A stretch of DNA of 64,000 bases from Gordonia asplenii (GCF_012933505.1 NZ_JABBNB010000008.1:62001-126000); one strand, 5' to 3'. Counted from the stretch's first letter, positions 51,837-60,800 are shown. Translations and numbers: made by a program. The notes: generated from the letters alone by a model not told the origin.

Positions 51837-52978
51837 GGTCTCGACTCGCGTTCATCCGCCGACGCTATGAGGAATTCTCCGGCGACTTCCGCTGGTCGGA
51901 CGCTGTCACCCTCGACGACGTCCCGCGTCTGACTCGAGCCATCGTCGCGGCGTCGGCGCCGTTGATCGTCGCCTCGACGCTGGGACTGGCCGGTGCCGGC
52001 ACGGCCGCGTTCATCGGGGTGTTCGCGGTCGTCTACGGCGAGGCGACCCCGACGGCGCGGCTGCGCACCGTACTCGTCTACGGCTCGGTCTTGTTCTTGA
52101 CCACCCTGCTCGGCTTGGCGGTCGGCGTCTTGAGCGCCGACCGCGGGTACGCGGTGGCGAGCATCATTTTCGTCATCACGATGAGTGTGCTGGCCGGGAT
52201 GTCGGCGTTCGTCGTGAAGGTGGTGCAGTCGGCACCGCCGGGTTCCTTCCTGATCCTGTTGTCGTTCGAGTTGGTGGTCGCCCTGGTCCAACACTCGGTC
52301 GCGCCGTGGCGATTGCTGGTCGGCGGCGCCGCCGGGTGCGTGTCCGCGGTGATCGCGGTACTGCTGGTCGACGCCGTGTTCGCTCGGATCCCGCGATTCG
52401 ACGTCGCACCGCCACTGCACGATTTCGCCGCCCGGACCCACCATGCGGTCAGCACCACTCGACGTCGGACCGCACTGGTCTGGCGGGCCGCGACCGGCGC
52501 CGGAGCTCGGGCCAAACTCGCGCGCCACGTCGGTGCTCAGCTCTTCGTCGCCGCGCTCATCGCGGGGACCGCAGCAGCGCTCGTCGGATTGCCGCGGCCC
52601 GACTGGGCCGTGATGTCGGCGGCGATGATCCTGCACCAGGGACCCGCCCGCGGGGTGGGGACGGTACGCGGGATCCATCGCTTCGCCGGCACCGTCGTCG
52701 GATGTCTGGCCTTCGCGGTCATCGGCTGGGCACATCTGCCGTGGGCCGCGATACTCGTCCTGGTTTCGCTGGGGTTCGCGTTCGGCGACCTCTTTCTCGG
52801 CCGCCACTACGGGATGGCGATGCTGTTCCTCACACCGACGATCATCGTCATCGGGTCCCAGGGCGTCCCGGCCGACGTCGCGTCGGCCGCACTCACCAGA
52901 CTCGCGGAGACGACGATCGGAGTGGTGGTTGCGCTGGCGGCACTGCGGTGGCGGTGGCCGCCGCACCTGCAGCGGTAG
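51833..52978 (+). CDS. FUSC-family membrane protein
   Basis: A 381-residue protein with two groups of about five helices separated by a soluble stretch (ARIPRFDVAPPLHDF...RAKLARH). PRPDWAVMSAAMILHQGP, then GVGTVRGIHRFAGTVVGCL, is the FUSC/aromatic-acid-exporter signature (as in p-hydroxybenzoate efflux AaeB and fusaric-acid resistance proteins). It probably exports an aromatic or organic acid. Start GTG 51833 overlaps the Ddn-like stop. Its stop (ending 52978) directly abuts the convergent TetR stop (52979) with no gap. Confidence 0.82.
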   Translation: MRSRLAFIRRRYEEFSGDFRWSDAVTLDDVPRLTRAIVAASAPLIVASTLGLAGAGTAAFIGVFAVVYGEATPTARLRTVLVYGSVLFLTTLLGLAVGVLSADRGYAVASIIFVITMSVLAGMSAFVVKVVQSAPPGSFLILLSFELVVALVQHSVAPWRLLVGGAAGCVSAVIAVLLVDAVFARIPRFDVAPPLHDFAARTHHAVSTTRRRTALVWRAATGAGARAKLARHVGAQLFVAALIAGTAAALVGLPRPDWAVMSAAMILHQGPARGVGTVRGIHRFAGTVVGCLAFAVIGWAHLPWAAILVLVSLGFAFGDLFLGRHYGMAMLFLTPTIIVIGSQGVPADVASAALTRLAETTIGVVVALAALRWRWPPHLQR

Positions 52979-53650
52979 TCAGGGGCGTCGCGCCGTCAGA
53001 TGTCGGTACTCATCGAGCCGCTCGGCGACCACCATCGTGGGGAGGACGAATTCGAGCTGCGCGCGGATGAACTCTTCGACGCTGTACAGAGCGGCGAAAT
53101 GCCAGTGCTTCAACGCCCATGAATGGGCGAGCATCAGCAGATTGAACACCGTCAGATCGGGGTCGTGCGGAGTCAGCACACCCGCCGCGACACCGGCTTC
53201 GACGGCGGCCCGTAGCGGCGCCGACGTTTCCACCTCCAACTCCTTGATGCGCTCGCGTCCGTCGGCGTCGAGGGTGCGGCTCTCCCGGTAGGTCAGCACC
53301 ACCGCGTCGCGATTGTCGTCGATGATCTGTATGTACCGCCGGAAACCCGCCGCCACCTGTTCGACGGGATCGTCGGGCGCTTGCGCCATCGCCGGCGCGA
53401 GTTGGTCGCGGAACTTTTCCAGAATGTCGACGATGGTGGCCAGCAGCACGTCCTCTTTGCCGCCGAAGTACTTGTAGATCAGCCCGACGCTGACGTCGGC
53501 CTCGTCGGCCAGCGCTTGCATCGACATCGCGTGAAAACCGGTGCGCTGCATGACTTTCACCGCGGCGTCGAGAACCTGACGTCGGCGCGAGTTGGTGCGC
53601 ACCGCGCGCACGGCCGCTTCGAGCTCGGTCGTCGCCGCGTTGTTGGCCAT
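52979..53650 (-). CDS. TetR-family regulator of the badI operon
   Basis: A 223-residue TetR protein: helix-turn-helix at about 24-70 (VLDAAVKVMQRTGFHAMSMQALADEADVSVGLIYKYFGGKEDVLL). The C-terminal domain is like FadR/YsiA-type acyl-CoA-responsive repressors (ELEVETSAPLRAAVEAGVAAGVLTP). It is the last gene of the minus-strand operon, 22 bp after the acyl-CoA dehydrogenase, so it is autoregulated. The twin TGAAT...ATTCA palindromes before badI resemble the Bacillus FadR operator (TGAATGAMTANTCATTCA), so this protein probably binds there and is released by a CoA thioester. Confidence 0.87.
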   Translation of the reverse strand: MANNAATTELEAAVRAVRTNSRRRQVLDAAVKVMQRTGFHAMSMQALADEADVSVGLIYKYFGGKEDVLLATIVDILEKFRDQLAPAMAQAPDDPVEQVAAGFRRYIQIIDDNRDAVVLTYRESRTLDADGRERIKELEVETSAPLRAAVEAGVAAGVLTPHDPDLTVFNLLMLAHSWALKHWHFAALYSVEEFIRAQLEFVLPTMVVAERLDEYRHLTARRP

Positions 53651-53672
53651 CGCGCCATCCTTTCCCGCAGAC

Positions 53673-54812
53673 CTACAGGCCGAGGTCCTTGGCGATGATC
53701 GTCTTCATGATCTCGGTGGTGCCACCGTATATCGTCTGAATCCGAGCATCGACGAACGCCCTCGACACCGGGTATTCCCGCATATAACCGTAGCCGCCGT
53801 GTAATTGCAGGCAGCGATCGGCGACGCGTACCTGCAGTTCGGTCGTCCACCACTTCAGTCGTGCCGCCCGCGCCGCAGACAACCCGCCGGACAGGTGTGC
53901 GGCCAGACAGTCGTCGACGTAGGTACGGGCGATGTCGAGTTCGGTGGACAACTCGGCGAGCACGAACTGCGTGTTCTGGAAGCTCCCGATCGGTTGGCCG
54001 AAGGCCTTGCGCTCGTTCACATATGCCAGTGTCCGGGCGAACACTCCTTCGGCCGCCCCGACCGCGCCGAGCGACAGCGACAACCGCTCCTGGGGCAGGT
54101 TGCGCACCAGCTGGTAGAAGCCCTCGCCCTCCTCGCCGAGTCGATCGGCCACCGGCACCACGACGTCGGTGAACGTCAGCTCGCTGGTGTCCTGGCCGTG
54201 CAACCCGATCTTGTCGAGGTTGCGTCCCCGCTCGAAACCGGGGGCACCGCCGTCGACCACCAACAGGGTCAGCCCACCGTGTCGATCCGACGACGTGCGG
54301 GCGGCGACGACGAAGAGATTCCCGTTGCGCCCGTTGGAGATAAAGGTCTTCGAACCGTTGAGCACGTAGTGATCGCCGTCGCGGCGGGCGGTGGTCCGGA
54401 TGCCCGACAGGTCGCTGCCGGTACCGGGCTCGGTCATGGCGATGGCCAGGACGGTGTCGCCGGTGACCACGCCGGGCAGCCACCTGGCCTTCTGCTCGTC
54501 GGTGGTCAGTTCGGTGAGGTAGGGCAGCACCACGTCGTTTTGCAAGGCGAAGCCGATGCCGGCGGCCGCAGCACCGGCGCGGTTGACCTCGGTCGCGACG
54601 ATCGCGTTGTACCGGAAGTCGTCGACGCCGGCACCACCGAATTCTTCGGCGACCTCGAACGCCAACAGCCCCTGCGCTCCGGCGTCGACGAACAGCGCGC
54701 GATCCAGACATCCCGCCCGTTCCCACTGGTCATGGAATGGCACGATCCGCTCGTCGACGAACCCGCGGACCATGTCGCGGAACTGATCGTGCTCGGTGTC
54801 GTAGCTGATCAT
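53673..54812 (-). CDS. acyl-CoA dehydrogenase (AliB candidate)
   Basis: A 379-residue acyl-CoA dehydrogenase: LLAFEVAEEFGGAGVDDFRYN, IAMTEPGTGSDLSGIRTTA, the KTFISNGRNGN loop, LSLGAVGAAEGVF, LHGGYGYMREYPVSRAFVDAR with the catalytic-position Glu, and TIYGGTTEIMKTIIAKDLGL. In the cyclohexanecarboxylate pathway one such enzyme converts cyclohexanecarboxyl-CoA to cyclohex-1-ene-carboxyl-CoA. Either this or the next gene could be AliB; this one is the more ordinary family member. AAGGGA precedes the ATG. Confidence 0.87.
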   Translation of the reverse strand: MISYDTEHDQFRDMVRGFVDERIVPFHDQWERAGCLDRALFVDAGAQGLLAFEVAEEFGGAGVDDFRYNAIVATEVNRAGAAAAGIGFALQNDVVLPYLTELTTDEQKARWLPGVVTGDTVLAIAMTEPGTGSDLSGIRTTARRDGDHYVLNGSKTFISNGRNGNLFVVAARTSSDRHGGLTLLVVDGGAPGFERGRNLDKIGLHGQDTSELTFTDVVVPVADRLGEEGEGFYQLVRNLPQERLSLSLGAVGAAEGVFARTLAYVNERKAFGQPIGSFQNTQFVLAELSTELDIARTYVDDCLAAHLSGGLSAARAARLKWWTTELQVRVADRCLQLHGGYGYMREYPVSRAFVDARIQTIYGGTTEIMKTIIAKDLGL

Positions 54813-54826
54813 CGGTGAAATCCCTT

Positions 54827-56035
54827 TCAGCGGAATGCGTTCTGGCCGGTGAAGGCTTGGCCGAGGACGAGCTGGTGCATCTCCGGGGTGCCTTCGTAGG
54901 TGAGCACCGACTCGAGGTTGAGCATGTGCCGGATGACCGGAAACTCGAGCGAGATTCCGTTGGCGCCCAGCATGTTTCGTGCCGTCCGGCAGATGTCGAC
55001 GGCTACCCGGGTGTTGTTCAGCTTGGCGAAGCTCACTTGTTCCGGTGCGAGGCCGACCTTGTCTTTGAGCCGGCCCAGGTGCAGCGACAGCAATTGCCCC
55101 TTGTGCAGTTCGAGCGCCATGTCGGCGAGTTTGGTCTGCGTGATCTGGAAGCCGCCCAACGGTTTTCCGAACTGCTCACGGTCCTTGGCGTACTGCAGCG
55201 CGGCCTGCCAGGCCGACCGTGCGGCGCCCATCGCTCCCCAGAAGATTCCGTATCGTGCCTCGGCCAGACTCTCCAGCGGTGCCCGCAGACTCGTCGCGCC
55301 CGGCAGCATGGTGTCGGCAGGCAACCGCACGTCGTCGAAGACGAGTTCGCTGGTCACCGACGCCCGCAGGGACATCTTGTGTTCGATGGTGTGCGCGTGC
55401 AAACCCGGTGTGTCCGTGGGCACGATGAAGCCGCGGATACCCCGGCTGCCGTCGGCGAGATCGGCGCGCGCCCACACCACCGCGACATCGGCGATCGACC
55501 CGTTGGTGATCCACATCTTGGCGCCGTTGAGGATCCAGTCGTCGCCGTCGCGGCGGGCGCGGGTGGTCATCGACGCCGGGTCGGAACCCGCATCGGGTTC
55601 GGTCAGTCCGAAACACCCGATCGTCTCCCCGGCCGCCATCGACGGCAGCCAATGTTGTTTCTGTTCCTCGGAGCCGTTGTTGTAGATGGAGAACATGGCC
55701 AGCGAACCCTGCACGGAGACGAGCGACCGGATGCCGGAATCGCAGGCTTCCAGTTCCAGACATGCCAGCCCGTAGTGGACGGCCGACGCTCCGCTGCACC
55801 CGTAACCGTCCAGGTGCATGCCCAGCACGCCGAGTCTGCCGAATTCCCTTGCCAATTCGCGAGCCACGGGCAGCTCGCCCGCCTCGAACCACCGGCCGAT
55901 GTGCGGTGTGATGTGTTCGGCGCAGAAGCCGCGGACACTGTCGCGCACGGCCAGTTCGTCATCGGAGTAGAGAGCGTCCAAGGACAGCGGGTCCGCGGCG
56001 TCGAACGTCGGTCGGGCGGTGTGGTTTGCGGTCAT
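54827..56035 (-). CDS. acyl-CoA dehydrogenase, glutaryl-CoA dehydrogenase-like
   Basis: A 402-residue dehydrogenase close to glutaryl-CoA dehydrogenase: AVRDSVRGFCAEHITPHIG, GCFGLTEPDAGSDPASMTTRA, GAKMWITNGSIADVAVVWA, and the C-terminal GANGISLEFPVIRHMLNLESVLTYEGTPEMHQLVLGQAFTG, where YEGT holds the catalytic Glu of the GCDH type. It may oxidise cyclohexanecarboxyl-CoA or act on pimeloyl/glutaryl-CoA formed later. It overlaps the ligase gene by four bases (ATGA) and is 14 bp from the next dehydrogenase. Confidence 0.87.
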   Translation of the reverse strand: MTANHTARPTFDAADPLSLDALYSDDELAVRDSVRGFCAEHITPHIGRWFEAGELPVARELAREFGRLGVLGMHLDGYGCSGASAVHYGLACLELEACDSGIRSLVSVQGSLAMFSIYNNGSEEQKQHWLPSMAAGETIGCFGLTEPDAGSDPASMTTRARRDGDDWILNGAKMWITNGSIADVAVVWARADLADGSRGIRGFIVPTDTPGLHAHTIEHKMSLRASVTSELVFDDVRLPADTMLPGATSLRAPLESLAEARYGIFWGAMGAARSAWQAALQYAKDREQFGKPLGGFQITQTKLADMALELHKGQLLSLHLGRLKDKVGLAPEQVSFAKLNNTRVAVDICRTARNMLGANGISLEFPVIRHMLNLESVLTYEGTPEMHQLVLGQAFTGQNAFR

Positions 56036-57711
56036 GGCACATCCTTTGCGGTTGCGGCGGTGAACAGCCCGGCGTCGATGTCGGTGCGAGCTTGCTCAGT
56101 TGCCTTGTAGTGCAGCTTCTTTCCCGTCGCCGACACGGGCAGAGCGTCGACGAACCGGTATGCGCGGGGCCGCTTGAACCGTGACAGCATCGGGTGGTTG
56201 CGGCAGTGTTCGTCGAGATCGCTCGCGGTGAGCGCGGGGTCATCGGTGCGGACGTACGCGACGACCTTCTGTCCCCACTCGGCGTCGGGGACGCCGACGA
56301 CGAGCGAATCGAGCACTGCCGGATGGCAGTTGAGGGCTTCTTCGATCTGCACCGGGTGCACATTCTCGCCGCCGGAGAGCAGCATGTCGTCTTTGCGGCC
56401 GACGATGGTCACGTATTCGTGGGAGTCCCAGGTGGCGAGGTCACCGATGTGCAGCCAGCCGTTGTGGAACTTCGCCTTCTCCTGTGAAGGCGAATTATAG
56501 TATGCCCCAGCACCTTTGGGGGATCGGACGATCACTTCGCCGACTTCGGTACCGTCCCGCGCGACGGTCTCGTGAGCGTCGGCGAGCCGGTCGCCGAACA
56601 CCTTGACCACGGCGACGTCGTCGTCGATGCAGGCGCGTCCGGCGGTACCGGCCATCGCGGGGAGGTCGGTGGGCCGCAGGAAGGTGTTCCAGAATCCCTC
56701 GGTGCTCCCGTAGCCGTTGAAGATGTTGGGGTTCAACACTTTCTGGTAGTGCAGTGCGGCCTCGCGCTCCAGCGGCGCGCCCATCGTCACGATGCCGCGC
56801 AGCGTGCTCACGTCACGCGGGCGCTCGAGTTGTGCGGTGGCGAGCATGGCGAGATTCGTCGGTGCGCCGATCAGGAAGGTCAGGCCGCGGGACTCGACGA
56901 GATCGAGGGTGGCGTCGGCGTCGAAGGTACGCATCGGTACCAGCGATGATCCCAGGTAGAAGGTGGGATTCGGTCCCGCGCAATACAATCCGCCGCGGTG
57001 GAACCACGGTGTCATGTTGAGCGTCCGGTCCTCGGGGGACAGCGGGAAGTGCATGATCACGTCATGTGCGCTGAACACCTCGATCATCGAGTTCAGCGGA
57101 ACGCCTTTGGGCAGGCCGGTGGTGCCCGAGGTGTACAGTCGCGTGGTCTCGTCCCAGACCGTGCGGCCCGCGTCGAGCCGCTCGCCCGACGCCGGGACGG
57201 GAAGATCGGCGAAGCGCAGCGCACCGTCGATCGGCTCGCCGTCGCCGACGGCGACGATCACCGCGGGTCGATGCGTACTGAGTTCCAGTGCAGCCGTGAC
57301 CATTTCGGTCAGTTCGAGGTCGTATACGTAGACCGACGGCCGGTTCGCGTCGAGGATGTGGGCGGTCTCACCCGCGGCGAGGCGGAAGTTCATCGGCGAC
57401 GCGACGGCGCCGGCCGCCTGCGTCGCCAGGTACAGCGCCGCGAATTCGACGCCGTTGAACAGCTGGTAGGCGACCACATCGCCGTGATCGACGCCGACTG
57501 CCGCCAATCCCGCGGCGAGATCATCGACGGCACAACCCAATTCGTCATAGGTCAGGACTGTGTTCGACGCCGGGTCGTCGATCGCGACCCGATCGGCGTA
57601 GCGGTGCACATTGCGCCGGAACCCGTTGAGATAGGTGAAGTCGTTCTCGAAGTATGTGCGATACGCGTGGGCGTCGTAGTGATACTCGACGCCGGTGACT
57701 GGGGCGGCCAT
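56032..57711 (-). CDS. AMP-forming CoA ligase (cyclohexanecarboxylate-CoA ligase candidate, AliA-like)
   Basis: A 559-residue ANL ligase: LYTSGTTGLPKGVPL near 192, YGSTEGFW near 343, GRKDDMLLSGGENVHPVQIEE near 436, and the C-terminal LPVSATGKKLHYK with the catalytic lysine. In the Rhodopseudomonas cluster the CoA ligase AliA lies next to badHI and aliB, and the present order is similar. It would activate cyclohexanecarboxylate or another alicyclic acid. It follows badH by 7 bp and overlaps the next dehydrogenase. Confidence 0.88.
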   Translation of the reverse strand: MAAPVTGVEYHYDAHAYRTYFENDFTYLNGFRRNVHRYADRVAIDDPASNTVLTYDELGCAVDDLAAGLAAVGVDHGDVVAYQLFNGVEFAALYLATQAAGAVASPMNFRLAAGETAHILDANRPSVYVYDLELTEMVTAALELSTHRPAVIVAVGDGEPIDGALRFADLPVPASGERLDAGRTVWDETTRLYTSGTTGLPKGVPLNSMIEVFSAHDVIMHFPLSPEDRTLNMTPWFHRGGLYCAGPNPTFYLGSSLVPMRTFDADATLDLVESRGLTFLIGAPTNLAMLATAQLERPRDVSTLRGIVTMGAPLEREAALHYQKVLNPNIFNGYGSTEGFWNTFLRPTDLPAMAGTAGRACIDDDVAVVKVFGDRLADAHETVARDGTEVGEVIVRSPKGAGAYYNSPSQEKAKFHNGWLHIGDLATWDSHEYVTIVGRKDDMLLSGGENVHPVQIEEALNCHPAVLDSLVVGVPDAEWGQKVVAYVRTDDPALTASDLDEHCRNHPMLSRFKRPRAYRFVDALPVSATGKKLHYKATEQARTDIDAGLFTAATAKDVP

Positions 57712-57718
57712 CGTCGTC

Positions 57719-58444
57719 TCAGCCGGCCATGGTGAGACCGCCGGACACGCTCAGCACCTGGCCGGTGATGAACGACGCCGCGTCGGAGGCGAAGAAGAGG
57801 ACGGGCGCGGCCACTTCGTCGGGCCGGGCCAGCCGGCGGAACGGAATCGCTTTCACCAGAGCCTCTTTCAGGCTTTCGGATTGCGCGGCGAACAGCGGGG
57901 TGTCGGTGGGCCCGGGACACACGCAGTTGGCGGTGATCGAATGGCGGGCCATCTCGCGGGCGATCGACTTGGTCAACGCGATCACTCCGCCTTTGGCGCC
58001 CGCGTAGATGGTTTCGCCCGCGCTGCCTACCCGGCCCGCGTCGCTGGCGACGTTGACGATTCGCCCTCCGCCGGCGTCGACCATCGCGGGTAGGAACGCG
58101 CTGCACATGTGCACCGGCCCGAGGTAGTTGATCGCCACCACCTTCTCGGCGAACTCGGTTGTGGCGTTGAGGAATTTGTCGGTGCGGTCCCATCCTGCCG
58201 CATTGACTACGACGTCGGGGGCACCGAGGGCCGACGTGACCTGGTCGCGCAGCGCATCCACGCGGGTGCGGTCGGCGACGTCGACCGCCATCGGATGGAT
58301 GTTCTTCGACGCAGAAGCAGTCGCGGTGGCGGCGTCGAGGTCGAGGTCGGCGGCGACGACGGTGTCTCCGCGCGCGGCGAAGCCCAGGGCGATGGCACGT
58401 CCGATGCCGGATCCGGCTCCGGTGACGACGGCGATGCTGGTCAT
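57719..58444 (-). CDS. badH: 2-hydroxycyclohexanecarboxyl-CoA dehydrogenase-like SDR
   Basis: A 241-residue SDR that closely follows BadH as I recall it: TGAGSGIGRAIALGF, VVNAAGWDRTDKFLNA (the unusual AGWD), RIVNVASDAGRVGSAGETIYAGAKGG with the catalytic Ser, Tyr and Lys, VCPGPTDTPLF, and ASFITGQVLSVSGGLTMAG at the C-terminus. BadH oxidises 2-hydroxycyclohexanecarboxyl-CoA to the 2-keto compound with NAD. It lies 39 bp after badI and 7 bp before the ligase gene, so it is in the middle of the operon. Confidence 0.82.
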   Translation of the reverse strand: MTSIAVVTGAGSGIGRAIALGFAARGDTVVAADLDLDAATATASASKNIHPMAVDVADRTRVDALRDQVTSALGAPDVVVNAAGWDRTDKFLNATTEFAEKVVAINYLGPVHMCSAFLPAMVDAGGGRIVNVASDAGRVGSAGETIYAGAKGGVIALTKSIAREMARHSITANCVCPGPTDTPLFAAQSESLKEALVKAIPFRRLARPDEVAAPVLFFASDAASFITGQVLSVSGGLTMAG

Positions 58445-58483
58445 GGGAAATCCTTTGTGTCGGTGGGGTTCTCGGAGATCAGG

Positions 58484-59278
58484 TCAGGCTTTGACATAGG
58501 CGCCGAAGTCGGCGGGGCGCTTCTGCGCGAAGGCCGCGGCGCCTTCGAGACCTTCGGGCGACTTGGTGAACAGATCGAGTGCGCTCATCGCGAGGTTGCT
58601 CAGGCCGGCCTGGTGGTCGGTGTCGGCGTTGAACGACTGCTTGAGGAATCGCAGCGCGGTCGGTGACTTCTCGGCGATCTCGGCCGCCCATGCCTTGGCC
58701 TCGTCGAGCAGATCCGCCGGTGGCACAACAGCATTCACCAGCCCCCACTGTTGCGCGGTCGCGGCGTCGTATTGACGGCACAGGTACCAGATCTCCCGCG
58801 CGCGCTTCTCCCCGACGACCCGGGCGAGATACGCCGAGCCGAACCCGGCGTCGAACGATCCGACGCGTGGACCGGCCTGCCCGAACGTCGCGGTATCGGC
58901 GGCGATGGACAGGTCGCACAGCACATGCAGGACGTGCCCGCCTCCGACGGCGATGCCGTTGACCGCGGCGATCACCGGCTTGGGGACGTCGCGGATGAGT
59001 TTATGCAGGTTGCCGATCTCGAACATGCCGCTCTCGGTGGGGCCGTAGTCGCCGGTCTCGGCACGCTGCTTCACGTCGCCGCCGGTGCAGAATGCCTTGT
59101 CGCCCGCGCCGGTGAGGATGATCGCCGACACGCCGGTGTCGGCCCAGGCGCCACGGAATGCCTTGATGAGTTCTTCGACGGTCCGTCCGCGGAACGCGTT
59201 GTAGCGGTGCGGGCGATTGATTGTGATGATCGCCGCGCGTCCCTCGACGTCGTAGGTGATGTCTTCGTAGCTGGGCAT
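58484..59278 (-). CDS. badI: 2-ketocyclohexanecarboxyl-CoA hydrolase (BadI-like)
   Basis: A 264-residue crotonase-fold enzyme very similar to BadI and also related to MenB: INRPHRYNAFRGRTVEELIKAF, GAGDKAFCTGGDVKQR, RDVPKPVIAAVNGIAVGGGHVL, FGQAGPRVGSFDAGFGSAYLARVVGEKRAREIWYLCRQY, and SFNADTDHQAGLS. BadI hydrolytically opens the 2-keto ring to pimeloyl-CoA. MenB is excluded mainly by context and by the BadI-type DTDHQAG. I start at ATG 59278, with AAGGAG upstream, rather than the in-frame GTG at 59317. It is the first gene of the operon. Confidence 0.84.
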   Translation of the reverse strand: MPSYEDITYDVEGRAAIITINRPHRYNAFRGRTVEELIKAFRGAWADTGVSAIILTGAGDKAFCTGGDVKQRAETGDYGPTESGMFEIGNLHKLIRDVPKPVIAAVNGIAVGGGHVLHVLCDLSIAADTATFGQAGPRVGSFDAGFGSAYLARVVGEKRAREIWYLCRQYDAATAQQWGLVNAVVPPADLLDEAKAWAAEIAEKSPTALRFLKQSFNADTDHQAGLSNLAMSALDLFTKSPEGLEGAAAFAQKRPADFGAYVKA

Positions 59279-59306
59279 CGTGATCTCCTTGAGTTCGAAG
59301 AATGAA

Positions 59307-59342
59307 TGAATGACCATTCATCTATGAGTGAACGTACATTCA
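59307..59342. promoter_or_regulatory. twin TetR operators in the badI/nudix gap
   Basis: Two 14-bp palindromes: TGAATGACCATTCA at 59307-59320 (perfect outer arms) and TGAACGTACATTCA at 59329-59342. Their centres are 22 bp apart, two helical turns, so two repressor dimers could bind on one face. The motif resembles TetR-type FadR operators. The region lies between the divergent badI and NUDIX genes. Confidence 0.7.
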
Positions 59343-59398
59343 TTACTCACTCGATGTCAACGCCGGGGCCGCAATCCGCATGCTGTAGACCGGATCAC

Positions 59399-60007
59399 AT
59401 GGCATTGATCACGCGCGCCCAGGCGTCGGACCGGTTGACCGCGTGGCGGCGGCGCAGCATCGACAACTCCGACGGCCGGCTGCGTGCATCCGCGGTGGCC
59501 GTGACCGTGGTGCATCGTGACGGCGTGGCGGGGATATGGGTGCTCAAGCGTCCGGACTCGATGCGCAACCATGCCGCTCAGTTCGCGTTGCCGGGTGGCC
59601 GGCTCGATCCGGGGGAGATGCCGGTCGACGCCGCGCTGCGTGAGTTGCACGAAGAACTCGGCATCGAATTGGGTGCCGATGCGGTCCTCGGCGTGCTCGA
59701 CGACTACGAGACGCGATCCGGCTATCTGATGACCCCGGTGGTCTGCTGGGTCGACGACGACCCTGACATCACGCCCAATCCCGACGAGGTGGCTCATGTG
59801 TTCTTCGTCACATTCGATGATCTTCGGAAGGCGCCTCGCTTCCTCTCGATTCCCGAATCCGACCGCCCGGTGATACAGCTTCCGATCGCAAATGCGCTGG
59901 TCCACGCACCGACGGCGGCGGTGATCTACCAGTTCGCCGAGGTGGTACTGGCCGGCCGCGACACTCGGGTCCACGACCTGGAGCAGCCTGTCTTCGCCTG
60001 GCGCTGA
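59399..60007 (+). CDS. NUDIX hydrolase (CoA pyrophosphatase-like)
   Basis: A 202-residue NUDIX protein. The Nudix box [24 protein letters not shown] lies at about 65-88, with the required Gly, Glu and REx2EE pattern. The following [23 protein letters not shown] matches the CoA-diphosphatase (NudL/YeaB) subgroup. It would cleave CoA or acyl-CoA to phosphopantetheine derivatives. Its position divergent from a CoA-thioester operon suits a role in CoA turnover. ATG 59399 is chosen; upstream frames run through the operators. Confidence 0.82.
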   Translation: MALITRAQASDRLTAWRRRSIDNSDGRLRASAVAVTVVHRDGVAGIWVLKRPDSMRNHAAQFALPGGRLDPGEMPVDAALRELHEELGIELGADAVLGVLDDYETRSGYLMTPVVCWVDDDPDITPNPDEVAHVFFVTFDDLRKAPRFLSIPESDRPVIQLPIANALVHAPTAAVIYQFAEVVLAGRDTRVHDLEQPVFAWR

Positions 60008-60124
60008 CTCACGGCCGGAACTCTCGGGAATGGATGCGGACCACGGTCCGTTTGAGCTAGTGTCAGGTGAGGCAGCGACGCCCCGCCCCAGACCACCCAC
60101 CAGCTCGTCCCCAAGGAGTCAGCC

Positions 60125-60673
60125 ATGACCGCAGCAACCGTTACCGCCCCCATCGCCGCAGGCACCTGGACCATCGACCCGGTCCACTCGACCGTCGGCT
60201 TCTCCGTCAAGCACCTCATGGTCAGCAAGGTCCGCGGGACCTTCGACACCTTCTCTGGCACCGTCACCGTCGCCGAGGACGGCACCCCGTCGGTCAGCGC
60301 CGAGATCTCGGTGGCCTCGATCTCCACCAAGAACGACCAGCGCGATGCGCATATCCGCTCGGCCGACTTCTTCGACGCCGAGAAGTTCCCGACCGCGACC
60401 TTCGTCTCCACCTCGGTCGAGGCCAAGGGCGACGACTACGTCCTCACCGGCGACTTCACCCTCAAGGGCGTCACCAAGCCGGTCTCCCTGGCGTTGGAGT
60501 TCAACGGCGTGAACCCGGGCATGGGTCACGGCACGGTCGCCGGCTTCGAAGCGACCACCGTCATCAGCCGCAAGGATTTCGGCATCGACATCGAAATGCC
60601 TCTCGAAGGCGGCGGCGTCGTGGTCGGCGACAAGATCACGATCAGCCTCGAAATCGAAGCCGTCCAGCAGTAA
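60125..60673 (+). CDS. YceI-family protein
   Basis: A 182-residue lipocalin-like YceI protein: GTWTIDPVHSTVGFSVKHLMVSKVRGTFDTFSGTV at the start, SISTKNDQRDAHIRSADFFDAEKFPTATFVST in the middle, and DYVLTGDFTLKGVTKPVSL and GFEATTVISRKDFGI later, all canonical. YceI proteins bind polyisoprenoids or other lipids. No signal peptide is present, so it is cytosolic. AAGGAG lies before the ATG. It is a single gene ended by a strong hairpin. Confidence 0.93.
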   Translation: MTAATVTAPIAAGTWTIDPVHSTVGFSVKHLMVSKVRGTFDTFSGTVTVAEDGTPSVSAEISVASISTKNDQRDAHIRSADFFDAEKFPTATFVSTSVEAKGDDYVLTGDFTLKGVTKPVSLALEFNGVNPGMGHGTVAGFEATTVISRKDFGIDIEMPLEGGGVVVGDKITISLEIEAVQQ

Positions 60674-60706
60674 TCACCCCGGGAATCAATCACCCCCGGA
60701 ACCGAC

Positions 60707-60743
60707 CTGACCGGGTCACCATCGCAAATGGTGACCCGGTCAG
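60707..60743 (+). terminator. hairpin terminator after the YceI gene
   Basis: CTGACCGGGTCACCA at 60707-60721 pairs perfectly with TGGTGACCCGGTCAG at 60729-60743 (15-bp stem, 7-nt loop), followed by TTCT. It ends the YceI transcript before the cyclase gene. Confidence 0.8.
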
Positions 60744-60800
60744 TTCTGTCCGACAGGTAATGTTGCGGGAATCAGTGGCCCCTTCGGCAGGAGAACGCGC

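Noticed and set aside
58484..59278. Menaquinone gene menB
   Set aside because: The fold is shared, but no other men genes are present and the operon partners and DTDHQAG segment favour BadI.
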